64,000 nucleotides of DNA from Nocardioides sediminis (lineage in GTDB: Bacteria > Actinomycetota > Actinomycetes > Propionibacteriales > Nocardioidaceae), in NCBI RefSeq assembly GCF_003047295.1, contig NZ_PZYZ01000001.1, forward strand, positions 930,001 through 994,000, given 5' to 3'. The notes below the pieces were generated by a model that was given only the letters and a program-made list of their open reading frames with translations, had not been told where the DNA came from and ran no database searches. Of the stretch, positions 26,998 through 35,572 are shown piece after piece. The stretch's first letter is position 1. Each line of letters starts with the position of its first letter. The translations under genes were made by a program, and so were the position numbers.

Positions 26998-28836
26998 CTA
27001 CGCCTGGAGCCGGGCCACCCTCAGCGCCAGCTGGAGGTCCAGGGCTCGCTGCGGGTCACGCCAGTTGTCGCCGAGGAGACCGGTCACGCGGTCGAGCCGC
27101 TGGGTCACGGTGTTGGGGTGCACGTGCAGCGCGGCGGCGGTGTCCTTGAGGCTCCCGCCGCTGGCGAACCACGCGTCCAGGGTCGCCACGAGGCTGGTGC
27201 CGCGCTGGTCGTCGTAGGCCGAGACGGCCCCGAGCTCGCGCTCGACGAACTCGGCGAGCTGGGCGGGACCGTTGGCGCCCAGCAGCAGGCGGGCGACACC
27301 GAGCCCGGCGGGGTCGGTCACCTCCCCGACCCGGCCCAGGGTCAGCAGGGTCTCCAGGCAGCCCCGCGCCTCGGCATAGGTCGCCGCGACCTGCGCCGCG
27401 GGCGCCGGCCCGGCCACGCCGACGGTGGCCGAGGACCCCGCGCGGGTCACCGCCGCCGCAAGCTGGTCGCCGACCGCGCGCGCGTCGCCGTCGGGCACGA
27501 CGAGGACCACCGTGCCCTCGTGCTCGCCGGCGACCCCGTGCAGGGAGTCGGCCAGCCGGGCGGCGGCCCGGGCGGTGACCTGCCGGCCGCCGTCGGCCGG
27601 GCCGGCCACCGCGACCGTGAGCGGGCCGTCGAGCTGGGCGCCGTGCCGTCGGGCCCGCTCGCGGACCAGGACCGGGTCGTGCGGCGTGGGAGAGAGGAGG
27701 TCCCTCAGCAGCTCGCCGCCGATGCGTTCCTCGGCCTCGGCCACCGTCCGGGCCAGCAGCACGACGAGCGCCGTCACGAGCGCCCCCCGCTCCAGCGTGC
27801 GCTGCTCGGCGCTCGGCAGGGGCGGGCCCTCGAGGACGACGGTCGAGACGTGCTCGCTGCCCGCGAGGGCGGCCGCGACGTAGCCGCCCGGCGTGGGCAC
27901 GCAGTGCCCGGACGCCACCGACTCCTCGACCGCCTCCGGCCAGGTGGCCACCCTGGGGTCCCCGGCCACCCGGTCGCCCGAGGGATCGAGGACCGCGACG
28001 CGGCCGTGCAGCAGGTCGCCGAGCACCAGGGCGATCTCGTCGGTGCCACCGCCGTGCAGCAGCAGGTCGGTGAGCCGGTCGTGGGCGGTGGCCGCCGCCT
28101 CGACGGCGCGGGTGTGCTCGGTGAGGTTGCGGTTGGCGGCGTCCAGCTCGGCGAAGAGCCGGGCGTTCTCCAGGGCCACCGAGGCGTGCGCGGCGAAGGA
28201 GGTCAGGAGCGACACCTCCGACGGCGGGAACTTGCGGACCGTGCGGTGGACGGCGAGCAGGGCGCCGATCACCCGCCCCTCCAGCACGAGCGGGACGCCC
28301 AGGATGGCGCGGATCCGCTCGCCCTCGACGGCCTCGTCGATGTAGTTGCGGTGCACGAACCGCTCGTCGGCCTGGTAGTCCTCGGTGAAGTAGGGCGCGC
28401 CGGTCTGCGCCACCAGGCCGAGCAGTCCGGTGCCCAGCGGCAGCCTCAACCGCCTGAACTCCGGGGTGAGCGCGCCGTCGGTGACCTTCATGTACGACGC
28501 CCCGTCGAGCTCGTCGTTGAGCGACAGGTAGGTCATGTCGGCCCGGAGGAGCTGGCGCGCGCGGCGCACGATGGCCGCCAGGATCGCGTCGACGTCGCGG
28601 ATCGCGGTGAGGTCGCTCGCCGTCTCGTAGAGCGCCGACAGCTCGGCCTCCCGCGACCGCTGGCGGGAGATCAGCTCACGCAGGCGCAGCGCGGTGTCGT
28701 GGTCCGCCCGCAGCCGCTCGCGCTCGGCGTCGCTGCTGGCGGCGGCCGTCCCCGACGCCAGCAGCTCGTCGTACTGCGAGCGCGGCGCCTCGTCGTACAA
28801 CAGGTCGAGGAAGGAGCGGGACACGCCCGACATCAT
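26998..28836 (-). CDS. GAF-domain CdaR/PucR-type transcriptional regulator
   Basis: 612 residues from ATG 28836 (a second ATG follows at 28833). A short coiled coil leads into a GAF domain at about residues 65-215 (LYETASDLTAIRDVDAILAA to FAAHASVALENARLFAELD). A middle GGDEF-like region follows, and the C-terminus has the HTH_30 helix-turn-helix of the CdaR/PucR family (LKDTAAALHVHPNTVTQRLDRV). These proteins usually activate catabolic genes when a metabolite binds the GAF domain. The dehydrogenase and MHS transporter immediately downstream on the same strand are the natural targets. Confidence 0.88.
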   Translation of the reverse strand: MMSGVSRSFLDLLYDEAPRSQYDELLASGTAAASSDAERERLRADHDTALRLRELISRQRSREAELSALYETASDLTAIRDVDAILAAIVRRARQLLRADMTYLSLNDELDGASYMKVTDGALTPEFRRLRLPLGTGLLGLVAQTGAPYFTEDYQADERFVHRNYIDEAVEGERIRAILGVPLVLEGRVIGALLAVHRTVRKFPPSEVSLLTSFAAHASVALENARLFAELDAANRNLTEHTRAVEAAATAHDRLTDLLLHGGGTDEIALVLGDLLHGRVAVLDPSGDRVAGDPRVATWPEAVEESVASGHCVPTPGGYVAAALAGSEHVSTVVLEGPPLPSAEQRTLERGALVTALVVLLARTVAEAEERIGGELLRDLLSPTPHDPVLVRERARRHGAQLDGPLTVAVAGPADGGRQVTARAAARLADSLHGVAGEHEGTVVLVVPDGDARAVGDQLAAAVTRAGSSATVGVAGPAPAAQVAATYAEARGCLETLLTLGRVGEVTDPAGLGVARLLLGANGPAQLAEFVERELGAVSAYDDQRGTSLVATLDAWFASGGSLKDTAAALHVHPNTVTQRLDRVTGLLGDNWRDPQRALDLQLALRVARLQA

Positions 28837-28858
28837 GGCCGACGGGGCGTGCGGGGCG

Positions 28859-29914
28859 TCACGCGCGTGGCCAGCTCCGCCAGTCCGGCGGCAGGCGGCT
28901 GCCCGACAGGGTGTCGAGCGGGGTCTCCCGCACCTCCCAGGTCGCACCGTAGTCGGTGCTGATGTGCATCATCCGGGGCCACCCGAAGTCGATGGCTGCC
29001 ATGGTGCCCGGGACCCCGGTCCTCGGCATCTGGAACCCGGACCGCCCGCCACCGATGGGCAGCATCCGGACGCCGAACGAGCCGTCGGGGTTGCGCCAGG
29101 TGAGCCCGTGGCGCGTCCACCTGCCGGTCTCGTCGGCGAGGGAGACGCTTCCCCAGAACCAGCTGTCGGACGCTCCCCACCAGTCCCAGAGGGAGCCGTC
29201 CGGGCTCTCGATCGGGTGCAGCACCCGCGCCTCGAGGTCGACATATGCCACTCCTTGGACCCCGTACACGAGAGGTCCGGCGATCTCGGTGACGACGACG
29301 GGTTCGCCGCGCTCCAGCGTCCGGCTCTCCCCACCCGAGCCGACCAGGGTCGCTCCGGCGAAGCCGTCCGTGACGAACCAGTCACCGATGACGTGGCTGA
29401 TGTTCGCCCCCGTGGCACCGATCGGGTGCAGCGCGCCGGTCCGGAAGTTGTCACTGCTCACCTCCAGTGCCTCCTGCAGCTCACCCTCCTGGTGCAGGGT
29501 GTCGCGCGAGCAGTCGGCCAGGCACACCGACCAGACCCGCGCGGCGACTCCGGGTGCCGCCGTCACGGGGATGGAGTTGCGGGGGGCCTCCGCGTCCGGA
29601 TGACTCCTGATCTCCTCCGGGGTCAGGGTCGGGAACGGACCGGTCGTCCGATCCGGCGGGGGCGGAGTGGGAATACGCGGATCCGGGGGCAGCGAGCGCG
29701 TGAGGGACGGCTCCGGGGCGACCGGAGCGGGGGAGGCTCCCCGGGTCCCGAGGGGGGCGGTGGCCAGGACGATCGCCAGCCCGGCGGCGACCACGGCCGA
29801 GGTCGCCGCGGTCGCGACGCGACGCCGACGCCGAACGGCGACCCGCTCCAGCTCGTCCAGCGACGGCCGGCGGACCTGCGCGGTGTAGTCCAGGAGCTCG
29901 GTGACGTCAGGCAC
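28859..29914 (-). CDS. Membrane protein with Asp-box motif, probable partner of the ECF sigma factor
   Basis: 351 residues from GTG 29914, overlapping the sigma-factor stop by 8 bp. A short basic cytoplasmic part (residues 1-37, VTELLDYTAQVRRPSLDELERV) is followed by one membrane segment (VATAATSAVVAAGLAIVLATA), a Pro-rich stalk, and a large outer domain. Near the end STDYGATW matches the Asp-box (S-x-D-x-G-x-T-W) of BNR/sialidase-type beta-propellers. Position and topology suggest an anti-sigma or sensor protein, but the usual zinc-binding HxxxCxxC anti-sigma motif is absent, so the inhibitor role is inferred. Confidence 0.7.
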   Translation of the reverse strand: MPDVTELLDYTAQVRRPSLDELERVAVRRRRRVATAATSAVVAAGLAIVLATAPLGTRGASPAPVAPEPSLTRSLPPDPRIPTPPPPDRTTGPFPTLTPEEIRSHPDAEAPRNSIPVTAAPGVAARVWSVCLADCSRDTLHQEGELQEALEVSSDNFRTGALHPIGATGANISHVIGDWFVTDGFAGATLVGSGGESRTLERGEPVVVTEIAGPLVYGVQGVAYVDLEARVLHPIESPDGSLWDWWGASDSWFWGSVSLADETGRWTRHGLTWRNPDGSFGVRMLPIGGGRSGFQMPRTGVPGTMAAIDFGWPRMMHISTDYGATWEVRETPLDTLSGSRLPPDWRSWPRA

Positions 29915-30413
29915 GGGGCTCGACCTCCCTGTCGTCATGCTGGTCGTCGAGCAGGCCCGCCAGTCGGGCACGGCTACGGGAGAGCCGCGACTTCACGGTG
30001 CCCTCGGGCATCCCCAGCTGGTGGCCGACCTCGCTGACCGACAGCCCAGCCAGGTGGTGGAGCACCACGACCTCGCGGCTGGTGGCGTCGAGCTGCTGCA
30101 GGGCGGCCACCAGGGCGACGTGGTCGGGGCCCAGGTCCAGCCCCGCCCGCGGTCCGGGCACCTGGACGAGCAGACGCCGCGCCACCTTGGTGTGCCGCCA
30201 GTGGTTGCGGAGCTGGTTGAGCGCCACGGTGCGCAGCCAGGCCTCGGGACGATCCGCGTGGGCCAACCGTTCCCGGTGGAGGAGGGCCCGGACGAAAGCC
30301 TCCTGCACCGCGTCCTCCGCGTCGGCCTGGTTGCCGCACAGGGCCAGCATCTGCACGACGAGACGTCCGTACGACGCGTCGTACAGCTCGTCAATCAGGT
30401 CCCGTCCGCCCAC
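29907..30413 (-). CDS. ECF-family RNA polymerase sigma factor
   Basis: 168 residues from GTG 30413. Region 2 runs from YDASYGRLVVQMLALCGNQADAEDAVQEAFVRAL to WLRTVALNQLRNHWR; region 4 from LQQLDATSREVVVLHHLAGLSVSEVGHQLGMPEGTVKSRL with its helix-turn-helix. It resembles the SigE/SigM-like ECF groups of actinobacteria (SigE70 family). The next gene on the strand, overlapping by 8 bp, encodes a one-pass membrane protein that probably controls it. It is divergent from ffh. Confidence 0.92.
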   Translation of the reverse strand: MGGRDLIDELYDASYGRLVVQMLALCGNQADAEDAVQEAFVRALLHRERLAHADRPEAWLRTVALNQLRNHWRHTKVARRLLVQVPGPRAGLDLGPDHVALVAALQQLDATSREVVVLHHLAGLSVSEVGHQLGMPEGTVKSRLSRSRARLAGLLDDQHDDREVEPRA

Positions 30414-30519
30414 TGCCCACCTCTCCCGGAGCGTCTCGCTCCCTGCAGTGACGACACCCGGAGTCGGCTCGCGGTTCCCGCACGGTCGTGCTGGATCCGT
30501 CCATTCTCCTCCCGGCGGT

Positions 30520-30525
30520 TAGGCT
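30520..30525 (+). promoter_or_regulatory. Candidate -10 element of ffh (TAGGCT)
   Basis: TAGGCT lies about 70 bp upstream of GTG 30597, leaving a conventional 5' leader with GAGGA at 30582-30586. No clear -35 was found at the expected distance. Confidence 0.4.
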
Positions 30526-30596
30526 TGCCGGACCGTGCGGCACCGTCCGCGCTCCGTCTTACGACACCCGTGAACGACCCCGAGGACTGACCACAC

Positions 30597-32174
30597 GTGT
30601 TCGCCACTCTCTCCGACCGGCTCGCCGACACCTTCAAGAACCTCCGCGGCAAGGGCAAGCTGTCCGAGGCCGACATCGACGCCACCGCACGCGAGATCCG
30701 CATCGCGCTGCTCGAGGCCGACGTCGCCCTGCCGGTGGTCAAGGAGTTCGTCGCCGCCGTCAAGGAGCGTGCTCGCGGCGAGGAGGTCAGCGGGGCGCTC
30801 AACCCGGCCCAGCAGGTCGTCAAGATCGTCAACGAGGAGCTCGTCGCGATCCTGGGCGGCGAGACCCGCCGGCTGCGCTACGCCAAGACCGGGCCCACCG
30901 TCATCATGCTCGCGGGCCTCCAGGGCGCCGGCAAGACGACGCTGGCGGCCAAGCTCGCGCTCTGGCTCAAGGAGCAGGGCAAGACCCCCATGCTCGTCGC
31001 CGCCGACCTCCAGCGACCCAACGCCGTCCAGCAGCTGCAGGTCAACGGCGACCGCGTCAACGTGCCGGTGTTCGCGCCCGAGCCCGGCAACGGCGTCGGC
31101 GACCCCGTCTCCGTCGCTCGCGCGTCGGTCGAGGAGGCCAAGCGCAAGGTCCACGACGTCGTCATCATCGACACCGCCGGCCGCCTCGGCGTCGACGCCG
31201 AGCTGATGAAGCAGGCCGCCGACATCCGCGACGCCGTGCAGCCCGACGAGGTGCTCTTCGTCGTCGACGCGATGATCGGCCAGGACGCCGTCACCACGGC
31301 CCAGATGTTCCTCGACGGCGTCGGCTACGACGGCGTGGTGCTGACCAAGCTCGACGGTGACGCCCGCGGCGGTGCCGCCCTCTCGATCGCCTCGATCACC
31401 GGCAAGCCGGTCATGTTCGCCTCCGCCGGCGAGAAGATGACCGACTTCGACCTCTTCCACCCCGACCGGATGGCCTCGCGCATCCTCGACATGGGCGACG
31501 TGCTCACCCTGATCGAGCAGGCCGAGAAGGCCTTCGACCAGGAGGAGGCCCTCAAGGCTGCCGAGAAGCTCGGCACCAAGGGCGGGTTCACGCTGGAGGA
31601 CTTCCTCCAGCAGATGCAGCAGATCCGCAAGCTCGGGTCGATGTCCAAGATCATGGGGATGCTGCCCGGGATGGGGCAGTTCCGCGACCAGCTCGACAAC
31701 TTCGACGAGCGCGAGATCGACCGGATCCAGGCGATCATCCAGTCGATGACGCCGGCCGAGCGCGACAACCCCAAGATCATCGACGGGTCCCGCCGGGCCC
31801 GCATCGCGCGCGGCTCGGGCCGCCAGGTCTCCGACGTCAACCAGCTCGTCGACCGCTTCTTCGAGGCCCGCAAGATGATGGAGCAGATGGCCAAGGGCGG
31901 CGGCATGCCGGGGATGCCGGGGATGCCGGGGATGCCGGGGATGCCGGGCATGCCGGGCGCCGGCAAGCGCGGCAAGGCCAAGGCACAGCCCAAGAAGGCG
32001 AAGGGCAAGCGCACCTCGGGCAACCCGGCCAAGGCGGCCCAGCAGGCGGCCGCGCAGAAGGCCGCCGCCTCCCAGGCGCCCGCCAACCCGTTCGGCACCG
32101 GCGACGACGTCGACTACGAGAAGGCGGCCGCGGCGCTCGACCTCCCCAAGGACTTCTCCAAGTTCCTCAAGTGA
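30597..32174 (+). CDS. ffh: Signal recognition particle protein Ffh
   Basis: 525 residues from GTG 30597. The NG GTPase has G1 GLQGAGKTT near residue 107, VAADLQRPNAVQQL, G3 DTAGRLGVD, G4 TKLDGDARGG and the ASAGEKMTDFDLF closure. The Met-rich M domain that binds 4.5S RNA and signal peptides begins near FLQQMQQIRKLGSMSKIMGML and includes the RNA-binding SRRARIARGSG. After it comes a tail with six MPG repeats (residues 437-454) and a Lys/Ala-rich extension ending in DLPKDFSKFLK. It works with FtsY at 12.4 kb. The next gene starts inside its stop codon (TGATG). Confidence 0.97.
   Translation: MFATLSDRLADTFKNLRGKGKLSEADIDATAREIRIALLEADVALPVVKEFVAAVKERARGEEVSGALNPAQQVVKIVNEELVAILGGETRRLRYAKTGPTVIMLAGLQGAGKTTLAAKLALWLKEQGKTPMLVAADLQRPNAVQQLQVNGDRVNVPVFAPEPGNGVGDPVSVARASVEEAKRKVHDVVIIDTAGRLGVDAELMKQAADIRDAVQPDEVLFVVDAMIGQDAVTTAQMFLDGVGYDGVVLTKLDGDARGGAALSIASITGKPVMFASAGEKMTDFDLFHPDRMASRILDMGDVLTLIEQAEKAFDQEEALKAAEKLGTKGGFTLEDFLQQMQQIRKLGSMSKIMGMLPGMGQFRDQLDNFDEREIDRIQAIIQSMTPAERDNPKIIDGSRRARIARGSGRQVSDVNQLVDRFFEARKMMEQMAKGGGMPGMPGMPGMPGMPGMPGAGKRGKAKAQPKKAKGKRTSGNPAKAAQQAAAQKAAASQAPANPFGTGDDVDYEKAAAALDLPKDFSKFLK
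31905..31958 (+). repeat. Six tandem 9-bp units (MPG repeat) in ffh
   Basis: ATG occurs at 31905, 31914, 31923, 31932, 31941 and 31950, each followed by CCGGGG or CCGGGC. The unit encodes Met-Pro-Gly six times in a row, so copy-number change by slippage would stay in frame. It lies at the end of the M domain. Confidence 0.95.
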
Positions 32175-32557
32175 TGGCCCGCGCGGCCAGGTCGGTGCTC
32201 GTCGTCGACGCCGCCAACGTCGTCGGCTCCGTGCCGGACGGCTGGTGGAAGGACCGCGCCGGCGCCGCGCGCCGGCTGCACGAGAAGCTGCTCGTGGGCG
32301 ACACGACGTACGACCTGATCGTGCTCGTCCTCGAGGGTGGCGCCAAGGCCGGCGTGCGCCCGGGCCGCGACCAGCACGTCCGCACCGTGCACGCGCCGAA
32401 GGACGGCGACTCCGCGATCATCGCGGAGGTCGCCGCCCACCGGGAGAGGGGCGACAGCGTCGTCCTCATCAGCGCCGACCACGTCCTGCGCGGCCGGTGC
32501 GAGGGGCTCGGCGCCCGAGCGATGAGCCCCTCGTGGCTCCTCGACCAGCTCCGCTGA
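32174..32557 (+). CDS. NYN/PIN-like domain protein
   Basis: 127 residues from ATG 32174, which shares one base with the ffh stop (TGATG), so it is translationally coupled to Ffh. The core shows the acidic pattern of NYN/PIN nucleases: VLVVDAANVVG at the start, DLIVLVLEGG, HAPKDGDSAIIAEVA and SVVLISADHVLRGRCEGLGA. That layout (DxxN, then D-x-x-I, then SADxxL) supports a metal-dependent RNase-like fold. RNA substrate unknown; location next to SRP may be incidental. No toxin-antitoxin partner is visible. Confidence 0.65.
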   Translation: MARAARSVLVVDAANVVGSVPDGWWKDRAGAARRLHEKLLVGDTTYDLIVLVLEGGAKAGVRPGRDQHVRTVHAPKDGDSAIIAEVAAHRERGDSVVLISADHVLRGRCEGLGARAMSPSWLLDQLR

Positions 32558-32565
32558 GCCGGCCG

Positions 32566-32581
32566 GCCCGGCTGGCCGGGC
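32566..32581. terminator. Weak hairpin between convergent genes
   Basis: GCCCGG (32566-32571) and CCGGGC (32576-32581) flank a 4-base loop in the 28-bp gap between the NYN-like gene and the convergent beta-propeller gene. The stem is short, so the call is tentative. Confidence 0.3.
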
Positions 32582-32585
32582 GCCG

Positions 32586-33731
32586 TCACCAGAGGTCGAT
32601 CGACACCACCGATCCGCCGCCCGGGCACACCGCGCAGGTCGTGACGTAGGCGTTGCCCCGGCGCAGCGCGACGCCGTACGGCGCGGGCAGGCCCTCGGCG
32701 ACCGTCTCGGGTGCCTTGCCCTTCTCGATCCTCACCAGCGAGCCCGTCGGGAGCGCGCCCTCGGGCTCGTTGAGCAGGCCCGCGGCCGAGATCTGCACCG
32801 CGTACAGCGAGCCGTGGTACCACGCGAGGTCGGTCACGTTGGTCAACCCGGTCGCCCACACGGTCGGCTCCTCACCCGGGACGACCCGCCAGATGCTCGA
32901 GCCGCCGGCCGGGAACGGGAAGCCGGTCAGCTGGCTCACGTAGTAGGCGCCGTCGTAGCCGCGGACCACCGACGTCGGCACCGCCTGCATCGACGTGGTG
33001 CCCGGGGGCAGGAACGGCGGGTTGGGCACGTCCGTGTCGGGGAACACCGCGAGGGTCTCGACCTTGCCGCCGGGCTTGACCCGCAGCAGGGTGTTGCCAC
33101 CCGAGTCGGTGACGACGGCGGACCAGCGCTCGAGGAGCATGCCCGTCGGGTTGGAGTCGGGACCGTTGCCGTCCGGGTCGTTCTCCTCCTCGTACGCCGC
33201 GAGGTCGGCCGCCACCCGCGGCTTCCCGCTCCACCAGTGACCGGTGACCACCGTTCCGAGGGCGGCACCCGCCTCACCGAACGTCGCCCGCTTCTCCGGC
33301 GGGGCGCCGAGCCCGATGGTCGCGACGTAGCGGTGGTGCGAGAAGGCCGCGACGTCCGACGGCCCGATCGCCGCCGTCCCCTCCGCCTCGGCGAGGGAGG
33401 GCAGTCCGCTGACCACCCGCTCCTGGCCCCAGTGGTTGACCCGGGTGATCGCGCCGGACAGGCCGAAGCAGACCTCGGGCCCGTCAGGGCCCTCGGGACC
33501 CTCGATGCAGGGCCCCGTGCCGCCGCGCCCGGCCTCGGCGACGTAGAGCGAGTGGCCGGCGAACGTGAGGTGCCGCGGGTTGTCCAGCCCCGACGCGACG
33601 GTCGTCCACGGCGGGTCGGTCGGCTGGTCCGTCGGATGCCCCGCCCGGGCCGGCGCGGACAGGACCGTGGCCAGCGCGGTGGACGCGACGGTGGCGAGGG
33701 CAAGGGCGAGCGAGACGCGGCTTCTGTGCAT
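32586..33731 (-). CDS. Secreted ScyD/ScyE-family beta-propeller protein
   Basis: 381 residues from ATG 33731, with GGAGG a few bases upstream. A signal peptide (MHRSRVSLALALATVASTALA...APARA) is followed by SMP-30/NHL-like propeller repeats: VASGLDNPRHLTFAGHSLYVAEAG, GAITRVNHWGQERVVSGLP, VPTSVVRGYDGAYYVSQLTGFPFPAGGSSIWRV, ATGLTNVTDLAWYHGSLYAVQI and LPAPYGVALRRGNAYVTTCA. The PTSVVRGxDGAYYVSxLTGFPFPxG stretch is typical of the ScyD/ScyE family named after cyanobacterial scytonemin genes; most bacterial members have no proven role. Probably a secreted binding or hydrolase-like protein. Confidence 0.8.
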   Translation of the reverse strand: MHRSRVSLALALATVASTALATVLSAPARAGHPTDQPTDPPWTTVASGLDNPRHLTFAGHSLYVAEAGRGGTGPCIEGPEGPDGPEVCFGLSGAITRVNHWGQERVVSGLPSLAEAEGTAAIGPSDVAAFSHHRYVATIGLGAPPEKRATFGEAGAALGTVVTGHWWSGKPRVAADLAAYEEENDPDGNGPDSNPTGMLLERWSAVVTDSGGNTLLRVKPGGKVETLAVFPDTDVPNPPFLPPGTTSMQAVPTSVVRGYDGAYYVSQLTGFPFPAGGSSIWRVVPGEEPTVWATGLTNVTDLAWYHGSLYAVQISAAGLLNEPEGALPTGSLVRIEKGKAPETVAEGLPAPYGVALRRGNAYVTTCAVCPGGGSVVSIDLW

Positions 33732-33842
33732 GGGTGACACCTCCGGAGGACGACGGAGCGCGCTTCGACTCTCGCCCTCGCGCCCCGGGTTGTCATCGCC
33801 CAAATGGGAAGGCACGTCGTCGGGCGGCAGGTCCGCTACCGC

Positions 33843-33848
33843 TACGGT
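33843..33848 (+). promoter_or_regulatory. -10 hexamer (TACGGT), probable leaderless start
   Basis: TACGGT ends seven bases before ATG 33856, with no ribosome-binding site between. Confidence 0.5.
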
Positions 33849-33855
33849 CGGGCCC

Positions 33856-34941
33856 ATGACTGCCCTGCGCTTCTCGGGACCTGTCCTCCCCGACGGGGAG
33901 GCGCGCGACCTCTACGTCGTCGGCGACACCGTCACCTACGAGCCGCAGCCCGGCGCCACGACCGAGGCCCGCGGCTGGATCGTCCCCGGCCTGGTCGACG
34001 CCCACTGCCACATCGGGCTCGACGACCACGGCGCGGTCGGGGAGGCCGAGACCGAGGCGCAGGCGGTCCAGGACCGGGACGCGGGAGCCCTGCTCATCCG
34101 CGACTGCGGCTCCGCGGCCGACACCGCCTGGATCCACGAGCGCGACGACCTGCCGCGCCTCATCCGCGCCGGCCGGCACATCGCCCGCACCCGTCGCTAC
34201 ATCCGCAACTACGCCGACGAGGTCGAGCCCGAGTCCCTGGTGGAGACGGTCGTCCGGCAGGCGCGCCGGGGGGACGGCTGGGTCAAGCTCGTCGGGGACT
34301 GGATCTCCCGCGACGAGGGCGACCTGGCGCCGAGCTTCCCCGCCGAGGACTTCGCCTCCGCGATCGCCGCCGCGCACGAGCACGGCGCCAAGGTCACCGC
34401 GCACTGCTTCGGCGAGCGGGTGCTGCCCGGCCTCATCGAGGCGGGGATCGACTGCATCGAGCACGGCACCGGGCTCTCGACCGACCTCGCGCAGACGATG
34501 GCCGAGCGCGGCATCGCGCTGGTCCCCACGGTGATGCAGATCGAGAAGTTCCCGCAGTACGCCGAGGCGGGCCGCGACAAGTTCCCGCGCTACGCCGGCC
34601 ACATGAGCGACCTGCACGCCCGCCAGCGGGACACGATCATGGCGGCCCACGAGCTGGGGGTCTCGCTCTACGCCGGCTCGGACGGCGGGGGAGTGAGCCG
34701 GCACGGCAACATCGCCGGGGAGGTCGTGGCGATGGCCGGGCTGGGGATGCCGGCCGACTACGCGCTGGGGGCCGCCTCGTGGCGGGCGCGGGAGTGGCTG
34801 GGCTGGAACCCCGTGCTCAGCGAGGGGGCGCCCGCCGACTTCGTGGTCTACCCCCGCGACCCGCTGGCGGACCTCACGGTCCTGCACGAGCCGTCGTACG
34901 TCGTGCTGCGCGGCCGGCTGGTGGCCGGCCGCGCAGCCTGA
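33856..34941 (+). CDS. Amidohydrolase-family metal-dependent hydrolase
   Basis: 361 residues from ATG 33856. The TIM-barrel metal site starts with WIVPGLVDAHCHIGL (HxH), includes the carbamylated-lysine region WVKLVGDWIS, HGAKVTAHCFGE, GIDCIEHGTGL, and a final Asp in LYAGSDGGGVSRHGN. The C-terminus (GAPADFVVYPRDPLADLTVL, then VVLRGRLVAG) is the small beta-sandwich of cyclic amidohydrolases. The imidazolonepropionase/prolidase-like group of subtype III amidohydrolases is the best fit. Substrate unknown; neighbours give no clue. Confidence 0.85.
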   Translation: MTALRFSGPVLPDGEARDLYVVGDTVTYEPQPGATTEARGWIVPGLVDAHCHIGLDDHGAVGEAETEAQAVQDRDAGALLIRDCGSAADTAWIHERDDLPRLIRAGRHIARTRRYIRNYADEVEPESLVETVVRQARRGDGWVKLVGDWISRDEGDLAPSFPAEDFASAIAAAHEHGAKVTAHCFGERVLPGLIEAGIDCIEHGTGLSTDLAQTMAERGIALVPTVMQIEKFPQYAEAGRDKFPRYAGHMSDLHARQRDTIMAAHELGVSLYAGSDGGGVSRHGNIAGEVVAMAGLGMPADYALGAASWRAREWLGWNPVLSEGAPADFVVYPRDPLADLTVLHEPSYVVLRGRLVAGRAA

Positions 34942-34960
34942 CGGTCGCGGGGCAGCCGGG

Positions 34961-35572
34961 TCAGGACGCCGGGACGGCGTCGTCCTCGGTCTCGTCGGTC
35001 TCGTCCTCGAGGGCGTCGAGCGCCGCGCGAGCTGCCTTGATCTCGCTCTTGGGCGAGGTGGCGGTGACGGCGAGCGCGGCGTCGATGGCGCTGGTGTCCA
35101 GGGCGGCGGTCCCGCTGTCACCGGCGGCGGTCGCCTCGTCGAGGACCCGGTCGGCCTTCGCGACGACGTTGACGACGAGGCGGTGGTTCTCGACGCGGAA
35201 CGTGCGCAGCTCCTTGGCCGCGGCACGGGTGTCGAGGGTCGTGTCGGCGGACTCGAGGGCCGTCGCGATGGTGGCGAGCGCGTCGCGGCTGGCCTCGATC
35301 CCGGCGACGACGTCGGGCTCGTAGGCGTCGTCGAGGCGGGTGACCGCTTTGCTGGTGCTCAGCCGGGCCAGGCGCTTGTCCTTGCCGGCCGCCGTCCTGA
35401 GCAGCTGCTTGGTCTTCGGCGCCTTCGCCTTGTCGGCCTTGTCAGCCTTGGCCGGCTTCTCGGTCCGCGGGCGCTCGGCGGCCTCGGCCGGCGAGACGGC
35501 CAGCGGCGCGGCGACCAGGGCGGCCGACCCGACCAGGGCGGCGATGGTGCGGCGTGCACGGGAGTGGGTCAC
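34961..35572 (-). CDS. Secreted Lys/Ala-rich protein, unknown function
   Basis: 203 residues from GTG 35572, preceded by GAGGAG. A signal peptide (THSRARRTIAALVGSAALVAAPLAVSPAEA) is followed by a Lys/Ala/Asp-rich stretch (PAKADKADKAKAPK) and a mostly helical domain of about 120 residues, ending in an acidic tail DETDETEDDAVPAS. I do not recognise a family. The low-complexity linker suggests cell-wall contact or an export-related spacer. It is convergent with the amidohydrolase gene. Confidence 0.7.
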   Translation of the reverse strand: MTHSRARRTIAALVGSAALVAAPLAVSPAEAAERPRTEKPAKADKADKAKAPKTKQLLRTAAGKDKRLARLSTSKAVTRLDDAYEPDVVAGIEASRDALATIATALESADTTLDTRAAAKELRTFRVENHRLVVNVVAKADRVLDEATAAGDSGTAALDTSAIDAALAVTATSPKSEIKAARAALDALEDETDETEDDAVPAS

